A stretch of DNA of 64,000 nt from DASWVC01 sp036401335 (GCA_036401335.1 DASWVC010000033.1:3712-67711), one strand, 5' to 3'. Numbered from the stretch's first letter, positions 18,418 through 27,975 are shown. Notes: a model not told the origin generated them from the letters alone. Made by a program: numbers and translations.

Positions 18418-20220
18418 TTACACCCCAACCGGCCCAGAGGGAACCGCCTGAGGGGTGTCCACCCACCGGCCGTGCTCGCGAATCAGGTCCACCAGCCGGC
18501 TGACCGCGTCCCCCTCAGGGATATTGAACTTCACCGGCTGCTTTCCGACGTACAGGTTTACTTTCCCGGGCGCTCCCCCCACATACCCGAAATCGGCATC
18601 CGCCATTTCGCCGGGGCCGTTCACGATGCACCCCATGATCGCGATTTTGACTCCCTTCAAATGGCTGGTTGCCCCTTTGATCCGAGCGGTCGTCGATTGC
18701 AGGTCAAACAACGTACGCCCACAAGACGGGCATGCCACGTAATCGGTTTTGAAAATCCGGGCCCCAGCGGCTTGCAGGATGTTGTAGGCCAGCCGCAAGG
18801 ATTGGCCGGGGGCGGCTTCGCCTTGGATCAACACCGCATCTCCAATTCCATCGCAGATCAACGCCCCGATGGACGCGGCCGCTTCCAAGAGAGCGTCAGC
18901 AAACGGTTTGTCAGAAGAGGATGAAGGCGTCAGGCTGTCCTTCAATAACACCGGATGGCGGGGCTGCACGTGCAACGCGAGCATTCTGAACGCCGCGATC
19001 ACCGGCAGGTCGAGGCCGTCTTTGACGGTCACCAGCACCGGGCTTTGCCGGCCGTTTACCGCTTCGATCTCCGCCCCGTTTCGTGGATCCAACGCCACAA
19101 CTTCATTCTGTTCAAGAACGACCTCCGGCTGGAAATCGCCCATGCGATCAAGCTTGTGGGCAACCTGGTCGAACGTGCGTTGGTGAACCGCGACCCGGAT
19201 CAACTCTTCGCCCCCGAGTGCGACACCCGGTAGCGCAACGACAAGTCGACTGGCCCGTCGGCTGAAAGCGAATGGATCGTAAGCCAAGCGTGCACCTTGG
19301 TTGATCTTCAGGGTCGGGTCGGAGTCTGCGCGGGCGTACTTTGCCACCAGTGCTTTAGCCACCGGGATCTCGTAAACGCTGTCCTCCGTCAACGAGACCC
19401 GGATGGTGTCGCCGAGGCCGTCCGCGAGCAACGAACCGATCCCGATGGCGCTCTTGATCCGGCCGTCTTCGCCATCACCCGCCTCTGTTACCCCGAGGTG
19501 CAGCGGGTAGTTCCAATCGACTCCTTCGTGGTAAAGTCGGGCTACGAGCAGCCGGTAAGCCGAAATCATGACTTTCGGGTTGCTGGCTTTCATGGAAAAA
19601 ATGAAATCGTGGAAGTCAAGGTCACGGGCAATCCGGGCAAATTCCAGGGCACTCTCCACCATCCCGAGCGGCGTATCGCCGTAACGGTTCATGATGCGAT
19701 CGCTCAAAGAGCCATGGTTGGTGCCGATGCGCATGCTCACGCCGCGTTCCCGGCAAAGCTTTACCAGGGGGGTAAAACGGTCCCGGATTCGCCCCAGTTC
19801 GGCCTGGTATTGCTCGTCTGAATACTCTTTCACGGCGAACTTCTTAGAGTCCGCATAATTTCCTGGGTTGATCCGAACTTTCTCGACCCAGCGGGCTGCT
19901 TCCAGGGCGGCGTCCGGTTTGAAATGGATGTCCGCAACGATCGGCACCTCGCAGCCGTGTTCCCGTAACCCGATCTTGATGGCCTGGAGGTTCTGCGCAT
20001 CCCGCACCGTTGGCGCCGTGATCCGGACAATCTCGCAACCAGCCGCGACCAGGGCAAGGGTTTGCTGGATGCAGGCCTGCGTGTCCATCGTGTCGCAGGT
20101 GATCATCGATTGCACCCGGACGGGGTTGTTGCCACCAACGCCTACATGACCGACCTGCACCACCCGCGTTAGCCGCCGCTGAGGCAGGTAGGGGTCGGGG
20201 CAATAGAAAAGCTCATTCAT
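18418..20220 (-). CDS. ispG: 4-hydroxy-3-methylbut-2-enyl diphosphate synthase, long form
   Basis: 600-residue IspG (GcpE), the [4Fe-4S] enzyme making HMBPP in the MEP isoprenoid pathway. The N-terminal TIM barrel (VRVQSMITCDTMDT, VADIHFKPDAAL, RINPGNYAD) and the C-terminal iron-sulphur domain (CPSCGRTLFDL, MGCIVNGPGEMADADFG, three Cys ligands) are separated by an inserted domain of about 200 residues. This long three-domain form is known from Chlamydiae, Bacteroidetes and plants. It is the last gene of the cdsA-dxr-rseP-ispG series. Confidence 0.96.
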   Translation of the reverse strand: MNELFYCPDPYLPQRRLTRVVQVGHVGVGGNNPVRVQSMITCDTMDTQACIQQTLALVAAGCEIVRITAPTVRDAQNLQAIKIGLREHGCEVPIVADIHFKPDAALEAARWVEKVRINPGNYADSKKFAVKEYSDEQYQAELGRIRDRFTPLVKLCRERGVSMRIGTNHGSLSDRIMNRYGDTPLGMVESALEFARIARDLDFHDFIFSMKASNPKVMISAYRLLVARLYHEGVDWNYPLHLGVTEAGDGEDGRIKSAIGIGSLLADGLGDTIRVSLTEDSVYEIPVAKALVAKYARADSDPTLKINQGARLAYDPFAFSRRASRLVVALPGVALGGEELIRVAVHQRTFDQVAHKLDRMGDFQPEVVLEQNEVVALDPRNGAEIEAVNGRQSPVLVTVKDGLDLPVIAAFRMLALHVQPRHPVLLKDSLTPSSSSDKPFADALLEAAASIGALICDGIGDAVLIQGEAAPGQSLRLAYNILQAAGARIFKTDYVACPSCGRTLFDLQSTTARIKGATSHLKGVKIAIMGCIVNGPGEMADADFGYVGGAPGKVNLYVGKQPVKFNIPEGDAVSRLVDLIREHGRWVDTPQAVPSGPVGV

Positions 20221-20238
20221 TGCTTCAAAACGCGCCGT

Positions 20239-21891
20239 TTACCGGTTCCCGGGCGGCGCAGGCTTTGCCGGCACACTGAAATGCGGCTTCTGGTTGTTGC
20301 TCCACGGAAGATCCTGAACGTCGTAAAACGACACGTAGAGCATGAACCCGATCAGAAAAATCGCGCAAGCTCCCTGCAGCGCTTCCAACACCCGTAAATT
20401 GATGGGGCGGCGGCGAACCGATTCTACGAGCGCAAGGAGGATGTGTCCTCCATCAAGCACAGGGATTGGCAGAAGGTTAATAATGGCAAGGTTGATGTTG
20501 AAGACTACGCTGAACCATAGAGCCAGCTGCCAGCCGACATCACTTTGGAAGAGCAGGTAATAGGTTCGCATGATCATTACCGGCCCACTCATGTGTTGCA
20601 GCTTGATGTCCGACTGCGGGGACATCAGTGCGCCTATGGTGTTGGTCAAGGTCTGCATAGCCGCTGAGATTTGCTCCAACGGGGGGATGTGTGCGACCGT
20701 CATGCGGCCTCCGGCATCCCAGGCGATGCCGCCGTTCGACTCCGCGCTGAACTCCACGCCGATGATGGGTTTAGTCCGGCCATCCGGGGTCGCCGGCAGC
20801 ACCCGCACCACCCTGGGTGACTCCCGGCCGGACGCAACCTGCAGCGAAAAGGGTTCACTCGGCTTTTCTTCGATGAACCGCACGACTTCGGCCGGATCGT
20901 AAATCGGCAAATTGTTCAACGCCAGGACACGGTCCCCCGCACGGATGCCGGCCACTTCGGCCGGGCCGTTTCTAATCACGGAGGCGATGACAGGCCGGCT
21001 CGGTTCCATTCGCAACTGCAGCGGCCGTCCGTCCCGCAGTACCGTCAGCGTAAGCTCTTTACCTGGAGCTTTCTGCGCCCATTCAAAAATCTGCTGAGGG
21101 TAATAAAGTTTAATCCCGTCCACTGCCACGATCTCGTCGTTTGGTTGCAACCCCGCCCGCGCAGCCGGGGAGCCGTCCGTAACTTTGGCTACAATGGGGG
21201 TGATTGCCGGTTGCAACCCGACCTGGCGCAACGACCGGCGTTCCCAACCCTTGGTTTCCGCCCGGGTATAACCCGAATTAAGGGTCAAGACCTCGTTTCC
21301 ACGTTGGACTTTGAACGGGATGGTTTCCCCCTCACTCCGGACGATGTACCAGGTGACGCTGTTTACGATTCCGCTGAAACGGCTTACGGGATGGCCATCG
21401 ACCTCAAGGAGCTTGTCCCCAGGAAGAAACCCCGCCTTTGCCGCCGGTTGATCAGGTGCGACGTAACCGACCACCGTTGTGGCCTCGGCCTCAGCCGTTG
21501 GCCTCCCCACCACCCAGACCACGGTCGCAAACGCTAAGGCCAGGAGAAAACTGAAAAGGGGGCCTGCAAACGCTACGATGATCTTATCCAACGGCGAGAT
21601 CGGGGGAAGGCTGGACCGTGCTGCCTCCGGCTTGCCTTCCACGGCATCCATCGGGGCCATTTGCGGCAGCAGCACAAAGCCCCCGGCCGGAATCCACCCC
21701 AGGCTGAATTCTACCCCGTGAAAAGTTCGTTTCAGCAACGGGCGACCGAACCAGATCCCGAACTTTTCTACGTGCAGGCCCCGCCAGCGGGCAGCCAGAA
21801 AGTGACCAAGCTCGTGGACGATGATCAGAAGGTGAAAAATGAGAACAACCTCGAGAACAATCAGTACGACGCGGAGGATATTTTCAAACAT
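20239..21891 (-). CDS. rseP: RIP metalloprotease RseP (site-2 protease), three PDZ domains
   Basis: 550-residue membrane zinc protease. HELGH (26-30) is in the first membrane helix; the third ligand is in PIPVLDGGH in a C-terminal helix. About three PDZ-like repeats lie between: near VGYVAPDQPAAKAG, KVTDGSPAARAGLQPND and VIRNGPAEVAGIRAGD. E. coli RseP has two PDZ domains and about 450 residues. The family cleaves anti-sigma factors and signal-peptide remnants in the membrane. It lies 6 bp after dxr. Confidence 0.95.
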   Translation of the reverse strand: MFENILRVVLIVLEVVLIFHLLIIVHELGHFLAARWRGLHVEKFGIWFGRPLLKRTFHGVEFSLGWIPAGGFVLLPQMAPMDAVEGKPEAARSSLPPISPLDKIIVAFAGPLFSFLLALAFATVVWVVGRPTAEAEATTVVGYVAPDQPAAKAGFLPGDKLLEVDGHPVSRFSGIVNSVTWYIVRSEGETIPFKVQRGNEVLTLNSGYTRAETKGWERRSLRQVGLQPAITPIVAKVTDGSPAARAGLQPNDEIVAVDGIKLYYPQQIFEWAQKAPGKELTLTVLRDGRPLQLRMEPSRPVIASVIRNGPAEVAGIRAGDRVLALNNLPIYDPAEVVRFIEEKPSEPFSLQVASGRESPRVVRVLPATPDGRTKPIIGVEFSAESNGGIAWDAGGRMTVAHIPPLEQISAAMQTLTNTIGALMSPQSDIKLQHMSGPVMIMRTYYLLFQSDVGWQLALWFSVVFNINLAIINLLPIPVLDGGHILLALVESVRRRPINLRVLEALQGACAIFLIGFMLYVSFYDVQDLPWSNNQKPHFSVPAKPAPPGNR

Positions 21892-21897
21892 GATTTC

Positions 21898-23055
21898 TTA
21901 GGCTTTTGCCAGCAAGTCCTGCGCGTACCGACGCGCGGCCAAATCGGCTTCCATTATACCATCCAATGAAGGAGTCGCCAAGTAGGGCACCCCGTTCATG
22001 GCTTGTTCCACGGTCCGCCAGATTGCCGGGAACGAGATCCGGCCGTTCAGAAACGCTTCGACAGCTACCTCGTTGGCCGCGTTCATCACGGCTGGCAGGG
22101 TACCCCCTTTAACGCCGGCGAGCCTGGCCAGGTTAAGGGCCGGGAAATCGTGGTAACGGGGTTCCTCAAACTCCAGGCGTCCCCATTCAGCGAGGCGCAA
22201 CGGCTTCAGCTTGTTGGGCACGCGGTCCGGCCAGGTCACCGCGTATTGGATCGGGAAACACATGTCGGAGTGGCTGAGTTGCGCGAGAATGGAATGGTCA
22301 ACGAACTCCACCATGGAATGAACAATGCTCTGTGGATGCACGAGCACCTGCAGGCGATCCATCGGCACCCCGAACAACCAGCGGGCCTCGATCATTTCCA
22401 GCCCTTTGTTGAAGAGGGTGGCGGAATCGATGCTGATTTTCGGGCCCATCGACCATGTCGGGTGCTTAAGCGCCTGCGCGGGCGTGACGCGCTCAAGGTC
22501 CGCTGCATTCATCTGCCGAAACGGCCCGCCTGACGCCGTGATGATCAGGTTTGCCACGTGTGCGGCCGGCCGGTTTTCGAGGCATTGGAAGATGGCGTTG
22601 TGTTCGCTGTCAACCGGCAGAATCATTCGGCCCTGCCGGGCGGCTTGGTCCATGACCATTTCGCCCGCCATTACGAGAATTTCTTTGCTTGCCACCGCCA
22701 GGTCTTTTCCGCTGGCCAACGCGGCCAGCGCCGGTCGCAGCCCTTTCGTGCCGACGATGGCGACCACCACGAGGTCCGCCTCGGTATGGGTGGCAAGCTG
22801 CACCAGGCCCTCCTCGCCCGCATAGATCTCAGGATGGTACGCCAGCAACCCCTTTAGCTTGGGCATTGCCTCGGCCTCAACCAGGCAGAGCGCCTCCGGG
22901 CGTAGCAAGTTGGCATGTTCCGCCAGTTTTTCCGCGCTGCGATGGGCGGCCATTCCGACCACCTTCATCCGTGCGGGCAGCGTCTGGGCTACCTGGATCG
23001 CACTTGCACCGATGGAACCCGTGGCCCCGAGCAGAATGACGCGGCGCATCCTCAT
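21898..23055 (-). CDS. dxr: 1-deoxy-D-xylulose 5-phosphate reductoisomerase
   Basis: 385-residue Dxr, first committed step of the MEP pathway (DXP to MEP with NADPH). The nucleotide-binding LLGATGSIGASA is at 8-19; LAVASKEILVMAGE, LPVDSEHNAIFQCL, TASGGPFR and HPTWSMGPKISIDSATLFNK are the catalytic and substrate loops. The MRMR start could be the second Met. It is placed between cdsA and rseP; with ispG here and ispD at 36.4 kb, three MEP genes are in the window. Confidence 0.96.
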   Translation of the reverse strand: MRMRRVILLGATGSIGASAIQVAQTLPARMKVVGMAAHRSAEKLAEHANLLRPEALCLVEAEAMPKLKGLLAYHPEIYAGEEGLVQLATHTEADLVVVAIVGTKGLRPALAALASGKDLAVASKEILVMAGEMVMDQAARQGRMILPVDSEHNAIFQCLENRPAAHVANLIITASGGPFRQMNAADLERVTPAQALKHPTWSMGPKISIDSATLFNKGLEMIEARWLFGVPMDRLQVLVHPQSIVHSMVEFVDHSILAQLSHSDMCFPIQYAVTWPDRVPNKLKPLRLAEWGRLEFEEPRYHDFPALNLARLAGVKGGTLPAVMNAANEVAVEAFLNGRISFPAIWRTVEQAMNGVPYLATPSLDGIMEADLAARRYAQDLLAKA

Positions 23056-23083
23056 TTCAAAAGGAGAAGGAATCTCAGGATCC

Positions 23084-23947
23084 TCATTTCAGAACGAATC
23101 TGAGGTAAAAATACATCAAGGGAGCCGTGAAGAGAATGCTGTCCACCAGGTCGAGGATACCACCGATGCCTGGCAGCACGCTGCCCGAATCCTTTACCCC
23201 GGTGCTTCGTTTGATCATCGATTCACCCAGGTCGCCGCCCACGGCCGCTACCCCGATGAGAAACCCGAGGGCGGTCCCATGCGCAAAATTCAGGTAGTGA
23301 AGCTGGTGCGGAAGCAACCAGATCACGAGGTAGCTCCCGAGAATGGAAAACAAAAATGACCCCACAAAACCTTCCCAGGTCTTGCCGGGGCTGATGTGCG
23401 GCGCCATCTGGTGCCGGCCGAACCGGCTGCCGACCAGGTAAGCTCCCATGTCGCTGAATTTGGTCACCACGATCAGGTACAACACGTAAAATTGCCCCAG
23501 CAGCGAGCCGTCGGGAGCGCGGGGCACGAGGTAAACGATTTTCGTGATGAAATTAAACAGCCAGGCCACATACAACAATCCAAAAAGGGTGTAGGCCATT
23601 GCTTCCAGGGGCGTGGCTTTCGCCACCGGCCGGAACGTTTGACGCGCAAAGACCCCAATCAAAAAGACCAGCAGCATTGCCAGTTCAAAGTCGTAAGCCG
23701 ATTCAATTCCGCGAGCCCGTAAGTAAAGGAAAGTGCCAAGAAAGGAGGCAGCGCCGCTGGTCAACCCAAAAGCTTTGAAACACTGCCGCCCGCTCCGCTG
23801 GATCATGTTGAAATATTCCCAGAGGCTGATGAACCCCAGCGAGCTGATAAACAGGAGGAAAACGACGTCGTTGCCGGAAAAGATCACGGCCAGCGCAATC
23901 GTCCACATTGCGATCGCGCTTACCAGCCTGCGAAGGAAACGACTCAT
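23084..23947 (-). CDS. cdsA: phosphatidate cytidylyltransferase
   Basis: 287-residue multi-pass membrane enzyme making CDP-diacylglycerol. About eight hydrophobic segments are seen, plus the conserved KFSDMGAYLVGSRFGRH, PGKTWEGFVGS and the CDS signature near GDLGESMIKRSTGVKDSG. The start at 23947 (MSRFLRRLVSAI) is chosen because the membrane part begins there; a frame start at 23998 adds 17 polar residues. uppS, often upstream of cdsA, is not here. Confidence 0.93.
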   Translation of the reverse strand: MSRFLRRLVSAIAMWTIALAVIFSGNDVVFLLFISSLGFISLWEYFNMIQRSGRQCFKAFGLTSGAASFLGTFLYLRARGIESAYDFELAMLLVFLIGVFARQTFRPVAKATPLEAMAYTLFGLLYVAWLFNFITKIVYLVPRAPDGSLLGQFYVLYLIVVTKFSDMGAYLVGSRFGRHQMAPHISPGKTWEGFVGSFLFSILGSYLVIWLLPHQLHYLNFAHGTALGFLIGVAAVGGDLGESMIKRSTGVKDSGSVLPGIGGILDLVDSILFTAPLMYFYLRFVLK

Positions 23948-24107
23948 GCGTTTAGGTTCGCCGACCCTGCCATACTCAATCCAGTAATCAATGAACATCG
24001 ACGGGCCGACTTCCCCGGGGGGCGCCGGCCCGCGCTCCGCGACAGGACCGGCATCGGGTCACATTCATCGGCAAAACGTGCCGGCGCTTTAGCACATGGT
24101 TCTCCCG

Positions 24108-25835
24108 TCAGACGCCCTGGGGTCTGAAACCCAGCAACTGCCGTTCAATGGCTTCCAGCTGTTCTTCCACCGGCCGATGCCGCTCGGCTTCAGCCGCACA
24201 AAAACTCTCCAGGGGAGCAAAGGTCTGGCTGACTTCCTGATAGAAGACATCGATTGCGTGTTTGAGCTGGACCTTTACCGATTCAGTCAACTGGGTCCGT
24301 TTTTCATCCATCTGCCGGCGGTACTCCCGCAAGATCCGGCGTCGGCGGATTAACGCATAAACGGTTCCGCTCAAGGCCGCAACCCCCGCCAGGGTTCCCG
24401 TCACGTCGAGAATGGCCGTGTGTGTCAGGACGGCAATCACCGTGAACACCCCGCCCGCGGCGGCCACCCCCGTCGGAATCCGCAGCCAGCGCGTCGTCTC
24501 CCCGAAAAGACTTTGCAATTGCTCTTTTATGCGCGCATCCGACGTCTGCTCCAGCAATGTCAGTTCCAGCCGCTGCAGCACCGTCTGCCTTTGGGACAGA
24601 AATCCCGGCATGACGCTCCGCACGGCTTTTTTCGGATCGGTGGCAAACTGGGAATGCACCCGCTCTTGCAGATCCTGCCAAATCGAACGAAGGTCAGTTT
24701 CAAGCAAGGTCAGGGCATGTTCAAGCTGCGTCTGGACTTTCGCTTTGAGGTCGGTTTGCACCTGATCTTGAAAATCTTTTTCGGTGCCGCCCGCTCCCAC
24801 CAAAGCCTTCAAGGTATGGCCGACGCTCAGGTTGTGCTCCAGCAAAGCCTCCCCGCGTTGACGGCAGGAATCGTATGCAACCTCGATTTCGCGAACGAAT
24901 CCGTCTAACTGCCGCACCGACTGAGCCTTGCGCGCTTCCAAGCCGCCCCTGATCGTGCTCAGCTTCTGTTGGTCGGACTTCAGCATCTCAAGGGAGGCCC
25001 GCAACCGGTCCCGCAGGGAGGCGGCCAGCACCCGGGCGGTTTGCTGGATGGAATCCAGCTTGCCGCCGCGCGCCTCGCTTTCCTGCACGGTTCGCGTGAT
25101 CCAGGCTTCCAGTTCACCAAAGCGGCTTTCCTGCCAGCGTCGGTCTTCTTCCTGGGGCCCGGCTGTCAGCTTTGCCTCCAATGCCTTTCTCGCCGACACC
25201 GCAAAAACGGGACGGCTTGCGCCAAGGATCTGCAGGATCGTCTGGTTAAGGTGGCGGATGATGACTTCGACCTCCTCGGGGCTGCGGAGGTCGCTCTGCT
25301 GAAGCACAAAAATCAGGTTTTTGCGCCACTGCTGCCCGATCACCCGCAGCATGTCCCAGGCAGAGGCGGCCCAGGGATTGGTGATGGAAAAGACAAACAA
25401 AATCAGGTCGGCAACCGGAATAAAGTTCTCCGTGACCGTTTGGTGGTGAGCGACGATCGTGTTCGTGCCCGGCGTGTCCACCACCTGAAAGTCCCGCAAA
25501 AAACCTACCGGCAAGTACCGTTCCGTCAGGTACTCGGAAACCGGTTGGTCGTGCGGAGGTTCGCCGAATTTGAAGACGTAAACCCGATCTGTCGCCGGCA
25601 AGACGTCCGCCTTGCAGAATTCCTGGCCGAAAAGCGCGTTGAGCAACGACGATTTGCCTGCCTTGACCTCGCCGACAACCACGATCGTGAGTGGATCCGA
25701 AAGGCTGTTGACGAGGTCCTGCAGGGGTTGGGTGATCTCAGCCGGCGCGCTGGTCTGCCGGGCAAGGGCGTTCAGTGAGCCGAGGACTGCGGCCAGGGCG
25801 GATCGCCGTCTCAGGTATGGCTCGCCGATCATCAA
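24108..25835 (-). CDS. dynamin-like GTPase
   Basis: 575-residue bacterial dynamin-like protein. The GTPase domain covers about 45-250: G1 GEVKAGKSSLLN, G2 Thr in PATDRV, G3 DTPGTN and a G4-like VLQQSD. A helical stalk/coiled-coil follows (about 260-450), then two adjacent membrane segments (about 475-520, AAGGVFTVIAVLTHTAILDV and on) and a helical end. Such proteins tether or reshape membranes; the closest known type is the single-chain YdjA/LeoA/DynA group. It starts 3 bp after the deacetylase stop. Confidence 0.88.
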   Translation of the reverse strand: MMIGEPYLRRRSALAAVLGSLNALARQTSAPAEITQPLQDLVNSLSDPLTIVVVGEVKAGKSSLLNALFGQEFCKADVLPATDRVYVFKFGEPPHDQPVSEYLTERYLPVGFLRDFQVVDTPGTNTIVAHHQTVTENFIPVADLILFVFSITNPWAASAWDMLRVIGQQWRKNLIFVLQQSDLRSPEEVEVIIRHLNQTILQILGASRPVFAVSARKALEAKLTAGPQEEDRRWQESRFGELEAWITRTVQESEARGGKLDSIQQTARVLAASLRDRLRASLEMLKSDQQKLSTIRGGLEARKAQSVRQLDGFVREIEVAYDSCRQRGEALLEHNLSVGHTLKALVGAGGTEKDFQDQVQTDLKAKVQTQLEHALTLLETDLRSIWQDLQERVHSQFATDPKKAVRSVMPGFLSQRQTVLQRLELTLLEQTSDARIKEQLQSLFGETTRWLRIPTGVAAAGGVFTVIAVLTHTAILDVTGTLAGVAALSGTVYALIRRRRILREYRRQMDEKRTQLTESVKVQLKHAIDVFYQEVSQTFAPLESFCAAEAERHRPVEEQLEAIERQLLGFRPQGV

Positions 25836-25838
25836 AGG

Positions 25839-26588
25839 TCAGTTGCTGGCCGAGTCGGCCCGGGTCACTGCCGGTGCGGGTGCGCCGGGAGCTTTGGGCC
25901 GGTTCCGGGCGATCAGTTCGCTTACCGTCACAAAGTGGTACCCCTTCGCGAGCAACGCATCGAGCGTAGCCGGCATGGCATCTACGGTCTGTTTATGGAT
26001 GTCGTGTGACAGGATGATGGCTCCCGGTTCTGCACCGCCCAGAATGCGTTCCTCAATCACCGCTGCACCTGGCCGCTTCCAGTCAAAAGGATCGACCGAC
26101 CACAGGATCACATTAAGGTGAAAATCCTTCTCCACCCAGTCCCGCTGGCGCTGAGTCATCGCCCCGTACGGCGGGCGCAGCAGGGTGGGCGTGAAGCCGC
26201 TGGCCTGCCGGATGGCATCCTGGGTCTTACTGATTTCCTCCGTCACACGCTCGTCGCTGAGTTTGGAGAGTTGGGGGTGTGTCCAGGAATGGTTCCCCAC
26301 TTCATGACCTTCGGCCAGGATGCGCTTCACCAGATCCGGATGTTCAGCCGCATTTTGCCCAATCAGAAAAAAGGTGGCCTTGATGCCGCGCTGTTTAAGC
26401 AAGTCAAGCAACCGCGGCGTGTTCTCGGCGCTGGGGCCGTCATCAAACGTCATCGCAAGCCATTTGCCATCCACATGGCACGAAGAATAGGTGGCGGGTT
26501 TCGGGTCGGGCTTGGGAGCTCCCGTTTCCTGGGCAAAAATCCCGGCGGGCGCAAGCAGCAACGACGCGAGCACAAATCGAACAAACAT
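25839..26588 (-). CDS. secreted polysaccharide deacetylase (NodB domain)
   Basis: 249 residues: signal peptide 1-19 (ending GIFAQ) and a carbohydrate esterase 4 domain. Motif 1 MTFDDGPS has Asp49 and Asp50; metal ligands are His100 and His104 in GNHSWTHP; motif 3 is LLRPPYGA; the C-terminal catalytic ILSHDIH is present. It removes N-acetyl groups from chitin-, peptidoglycan- or xylan-like polymers; the exact substrate cannot be told. Gaps of 3 bp to both neighbours mark an operon. Confidence 0.93.
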   Translation of the reverse strand: MFVRFVLASLLLAPAGIFAQETGAPKPDPKPATYSSCHVDGKWLAMTFDDGPSAENTPRLLDLLKQRGIKATFFLIGQNAAEHPDLVKRILAEGHEVGNHSWTHPQLSKLSDERVTEEISKTQDAIRQASGFTPTLLRPPYGAMTQRQRDWVEKDFHLNVILWSVDPFDWKRPGAAVIEERILGGAEPGAIILSHDIHKQTVDAMPATLDALLAKGYHFVTVSELIARNRPKAPGAPAPAVTRADSASN

Positions 26589-26591
26589 GGG

Positions 26592-27455
26592 TTAAATAAA
26601 GCGGTTCAAGATTACTTCTAACTTTTTCACTGTACCATCAGGCCAAAATTTGCGCGGCGTTACCAATGCAGTGTCCAACGCGCAATGCTCCGGCCAGGTA
26701 GGTTCCGTCGGAATCCGCTCCACGACGCTTCGCAGGATGCGACGCGCAGCTTCAGCGTTGGCCATCAGGTGCTCAAGGATGGCTTGCGCACTCACTGGTT
26801 CAACGTGAGTTTTCCAACCGTCGAAGTCGGTGACGAAGCTCATGCTGGCAAATGCGATTTCGGCCTCGCGCGCCAGCTTGGCTTCCGGGGCGCAGGTCAT
26901 GCCGATCACCGCAAACCCCTGGCGACGGTAAAACTCCGACTCAGCCCGGGTGGAGAACGCCGGGCCGTCCATGTTCACATACGTGCCTCCGTTGTGCGCC
27001 GTGCAACCAAGCGCAGCCGCTTCCTCGGCCAGGATCCGCCGCAGCTGCGGACTGACCGGGTCGGCAAAGCTGACGTGGGCAACGATGCCCGCGCCAAAAA
27101 ACGTGTGGTCACCACGCTGGCTTGTGCGATCAAAAAATTGGTCCGGCAGCACCAGATGACGTGGTTCATACCGGTCCTGCAAACTGCCCACCGCCCCAAC
27201 GCTAATAATCCAGCGCACGCCAACGGAGCGCAATGCGTAAAGGTTGGCCCGGTGGTTCAGTTCGGTCGGCAAGATACGGTGACCCCGGCCGTGGCGCGGT
27301 AGAAAGAACACGGTCCGGTCCTGGAATCGGCCTTCCACCAGCTCATCGGAGGGTGACCCGAAAGGGGTCCCGACCGCGAGAGACCTCGGGTTTTCCAAAC
27401 CCTCGATCTGGTAGAGCCCGCTGCCTCCAATGATCCCGATGGCGTTTTCCGGCAT
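26592..27455 (-). CDS. S-methyl-5'-thioadenosine phosphorylase family
   Basis: 287-residue purine nucleoside phosphorylase of the MTAP type, which splits methylthioadenosine with phosphate for methionine salvage. GIIGGSGLYQIEGL, LPRHGRGHRILPTELNHRAN, CTAHNGGTYVNMDGPAFSTR and GMTCAPEAKLAREA are family blocks. The start at 27455 gives the standard N-terminus. S-methyl-5'-thioinosine phosphorylase is a possible alternative activity. It is the first gene of the operon with the deacetylase and dynamin-like genes, an unusual partnership. Confidence 0.92.
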   Translation of the reverse strand: MPENAIGIIGGSGLYQIEGLENPRSLAVGTPFGSPSDELVEGRFQDRTVFFLPRHGRGHRILPTELNHRANLYALRSVGVRWIISVGAVGSLQDRYEPRHLVLPDQFFDRTSQRGDHTFFGAGIVAHVSFADPVSPQLRRILAEEAAALGCTAHNGGTYVNMDGPAFSTRAESEFYRRQGFAVIGMTCAPEAKLAREAEIAFASMSFVTDFDGWKTHVEPVSAQAILEHLMANAEAARRILRSVVERIPTEPTWPEHCALDTALVTPRKFWPDGTVKKLEVILNRFI

Positions 27456-27647
27456 GCCCGAGCATCTTCCGAGAGATCTGGAAAAACGCAACGGTCACCG
27501 TGCGCGGCGGCGGAAATTGATGAACCGTACCAATGCTACGAATGCCACCGCGGTAACAAACGGAACCAGTCGGATCAAGGCTGCCACGGCATCTCCGGCG
27601 GAAAAGCGCAGGCGCGGCTTTTGTTAACCATACACCGGTGGCACCAA

Positions 27648-27781
27648 GACAAGGGTTCTTGGGCCCTCAATGGGCACCGGCTCGAGCGGCGCTCCGGCAG
27701 GGCGGTGAGTCCTTTCGCCGCGTCCACGCGCCGAGACGAGGGCCTTTCGGGCCCAAAAACCCTTGTCTATAGTGCCCATTG
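27648..27781. repeat. inverted repeat pair with embedded REP-like palindrome
   Basis: GACAAGGGTTCTTGGGCCC (27648-27666) recurs inverted at 27749-27767 with one mismatch. CAATGGGCAC just inside the first arm also recurs inverted, but outside the second arm (27772-27781). The order is therefore A B A' B', which would fold as a pseudoknot rather than a simple hairpin. Between them lies a REP-like GGCGGTGAGTCCTTTCGCCGC (27701-27721). The arm A' overlaps the end of the decayed EamA gene. The 27456-27647 stretch shows no supportable gene. Confidence 0.6.
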
Positions 27782-27975
27782 CCCCGGCGCCTTCTTGCCG
27801 CCGCCGTGCATCACCAGGTCGGCCGCCAGAATAAGCCCACCGCCGACCACGAGGGACAACGAAAAAGTCTCGTCCACCTACCTGATGCCAGCAAGGCGGG
27901 AAAGAACAGGGTAAACAGCGAAGCAAATAAAGGCTCAAAGGTGTAGATCACGCCCGCTTCAACCGCGCTGGCCGG
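27767..27975 (-). pseudogene. EamA/DMT transporter, C-terminal remnant with frameshift
   Basis: On the minus strand, translation from 27975 reads PASAVEAGVIYTFEPLFASL then FTLFFPALLASG. From about 27877, in another frame, it reads VDETFSLSLVVGGGLILAAD then LVMHGGGKK. Together these match the last two membrane helices of EamA-type drug/metabolite exporters (IYTxEPLFA ... LGGxLILAA). The frames are joined by a small indel; everything upstream of 27975 is lost and replaced by AT-rich sequence. A dead gene fragment. Confidence 0.65.
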
